NCBI GenBank assembly: GCA_022606425.2
Contig: JAHDVF020001349.1
Location: 62,001 to 126,000, forward strand
Length of the DNA: 64,000 nucleotides
Origin: Lepidostoma basale
Taxonomy: Eukaryota; Arthropoda; Insecta; Trichoptera; Lepidostomatidae
Reading direction: 5' to 3'
How positions within the stretch are numbered: position 1 is the first letter of the stretch; the number at the start of each line of letters is the position of its first letter. Of the stretch, positions 62,630 to 64,000 are shown one piece after another. The position numbers were made by a program, and so were the translations under genes. The notes under the pieces were generated by a model. The model ran no database searches. It was not told the origin of the DNA and was given only the letters and a program-made list of their open reading frames with translations.

Positions 62630-62875
62630 TACTACTTTTGAAGATTTTTAGGTTCTTTGATGATCCTACGTCTTTTGCTATCAACAGTCCGTTTCGTCCA
62701 ACCTGGCCAGATCGACCAGAACATCCATTAGACGCTGTCTAGGACTTCCTAGAAGTACAGCATCAAGATTGTTTTGGTCTCTCCGGCCCGGTATACGTAT
62801 GCAATCCAAACTAGAACACCAGCAGTGCTCGTTATAAGGGGTTGCTGGGATATATCTTGGCTACTCCTATGCCTT
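62630..62875 (-). mobile_element. LINE-C fragment
   Basis: Minus strand: PLITSTAGVLVWIAYVYRAG, ETKTILMLYF, RRRIIKEPKNLQK, aligning with LFITSTVRAGRLAWIGHVCR, AEETRTIKTL, WRKIIKEVKTLQEL of 26226-26718. Stops and indels. Confidence 0.8.
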
Positions 62876-62944
62876 AATAAATGCTTGTCTTTATTTTTAA
62901 AAATCTTTAAATGAATATTGTAAATATAAACAATATATAATTTA

Positions 62945-63655
62945 TTTGCGATGATCTGAAATTATTCCTAGAAATTAACAATCCTGACGACTGTCTTCGC
63001 CTCCAGTCGGAAATTGATAATATTGTTAAGTGGAGTCACAGTAATAAAATGCAATTCAATGTCAAGTGCCTTATGCTATCTTTTACTAGAGCATTGAGAA
63101 CTGTGTATCATAGATACACAATGAACAACCAGCAACCAACACATGTATCTCGAAATCATCTACGAGAGGGAGGGAGTATGGTAGTTATCCGTGGCTATAT
63201 CCCACGGCATATATTTTGGGAATACTCGGAACCAATTCTTTACAGCTTCGAAGAGATGGGCATCTCATTACCCATTTATTTAAAATAATCAGGGGGATAT
63301 TTCGAGGACTCGGCCGTGCTAGAGGGTGTTGTTCTTTTTGTCCCTGGTATATTACTCCGACAGCGACAGCACAGCTTGTTTTACCTACTGGCCACCAGAA
63401 CCAATCTACCTCTGGTGACACCAGTTGGAAGAGCAATTAGTCGCAGTCTCCTTGGAGATCAACGTCTTTCCTATTACTGAAGGTACGTTCAGGGGACAAA
63501 TACTCTTGACTTTAGAAAGTATCTTGTCTTCCTAATGTTGAACCATCTCGAATGCGTTCCTGGTATTATGTTGTATTTTTATAATGTTTTACCTGTACTC
63601 AATAGATACCTTAAACATTTTGCTGTTTGTTTTGTCTTTTGATTTGATAATAACA
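62945..63655 (+). mobile_element. LINE-J (jockey-like) with internal deletion
   Basis: Starts in the reverse-transcriptase domain: DDLKLFLEINNPDDCLRLQS, EIDNIVKWSHSNKMQFNV (63060), TMNN, then jumps to YGSYPWLYPTAYILGILGTN, SLQLRRDGHLITHLFKIIRG-type sequence and the LTLESILSS end, 3' UTR and TTGAT-like end. About 250 codons missing between. The only RT-domain LINE sequence in the window. Confidence 0.88.
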
Positions 63656-63659
63656 AATA

Positions 63660-63880
63660 TGATTATAAGAGAAACAAAATCACAATTTTTATTATTCACT
63701 TTTCGAGTGTCGCGACTGCTGTTTCGCTAACCGATGTTGGTATTATCAGGTGTTACAAACAACAAAGTTGTCAAAAATTTAATAATGATGACGGTGATAT
63801 CATAACAGTGTTAAAAAAGCCAACAGTAAATAATATTGAAGTATTATACCATAGTGTTTGGGCAAAACAATAGACGATTT
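63660..63880. mobile_element. H2 element, diverged
   Basis: Minus motif: CUGAUAA (G8 to A), UACCAACAUCGGUUAGC, GAAA, CAGCAG, UC. The spacer then leads to AACAGTGTTAAAAAAGCC and the GTTTGGGCAAAACAATAGAC outer part of H2. Confidence 0.65.
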
Positions 63881-64000
63881 ACGTAATAGGATAACAAAAA
63901 AAAATGTGGTCACATTTGTTTATGGTATTATACTTAAGCTGCTTATCTGGTGGAGTCAGAACAAATGATAGACCATACACATTATTTGTGTCCTTTTGCG

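Overview
Source. The window is AT-rich, intron-less or intergenic-looking animal DNA dominated by decayed retroelements. The LINE C-termini (RTE-like ORF2 ends), a jockey-like LINE, a copia element primed like Drosophila copia, and tRNA-derived SINEs all point to an insect, most likely a moth or butterfly; this is inference from element types, not from a recognised host gene. No bacterial-style operon, rRNA, true tRNA gene or CRISPR array is present. The only possible host coding DNA is one or two short exon candidates (1073-1141; weaker 45556-45623).

Names used here. LINE-A: RTE-like, C-terminus reading ILSAYPFGETA, tail (TTAG)n. LINE-B: RTE-like, tail (GAA)n. LINE-C tail (GTAA)n, LINE-D tail (TAAC)n, LINE-E tail (TGA)n, LINE-F tail (TAAG)n, LINE-G tail (GAA)n, LINE-I tail unclear. 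LINE-J: jockey-like, tail (TTGAT)n. LINE-K: L2/CR1-like, tail (ATT)n. SINE-1 and SINE-2: tRNA-derived. SINE-3: short repeat whose 3' end is the LINE-A 3' end. H1 to H11: short, often inverted-repeat elements built around hammerhead-ribozyme-like motifs.

Layout. 1-6 kb: H-elements, LINE-A/B fragments, a long palindrome and the best exon candidate. 6-13 kb: SINE-2, SINE-3, a pogo-type MITE (8155-8749), LINE-A, a second MITE (11891-12309). 13-26 kb: H1, LINE-G, a 450-bp TA microsatellite, several nested loci (17825-19305 and 24340-25595). 26-31 kb: LINE-B/C/E/F ends. 31057-35380: a complete copia-type LTR retrotransposon with identical LTRs, a target-site duplication and one intact 1310-codon gag-pol frame, the only apparently intact gene. 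36812-38172: a decayed pogo-like DNA transposon. 38-48 kb: many H1 copies with LINE-B and LINE-A insertions and a triple-nested locus (45930-47085). 48-64 kb: LINE-E, LINE-I, LINE-K, LINE-J, SINE-1, a tandem H3 array (51440-51920).

How the parts relate. SINE-3 carries the last codons and tail of LINE-A, the expected design of a SINE mobilised by LINE-A proteins. The H families share no overall sequence but share one RNA plan: CUGANGA-like core, a stem II whose two strands co-vary between families, GAAA, a short self-complementary stem III (CAUG, CAGCUG, CCGG or CUAG) and usually a GUC cleavage triplet. That plan matches the hammerhead ribozymes known from Penelope-like retroelements and retrozymes, and it is the most interesting system in the window. 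No Penelope reverse transcriptase or GIY-YIG endonuclease is present, so any mobilising enzymes would act in trans.
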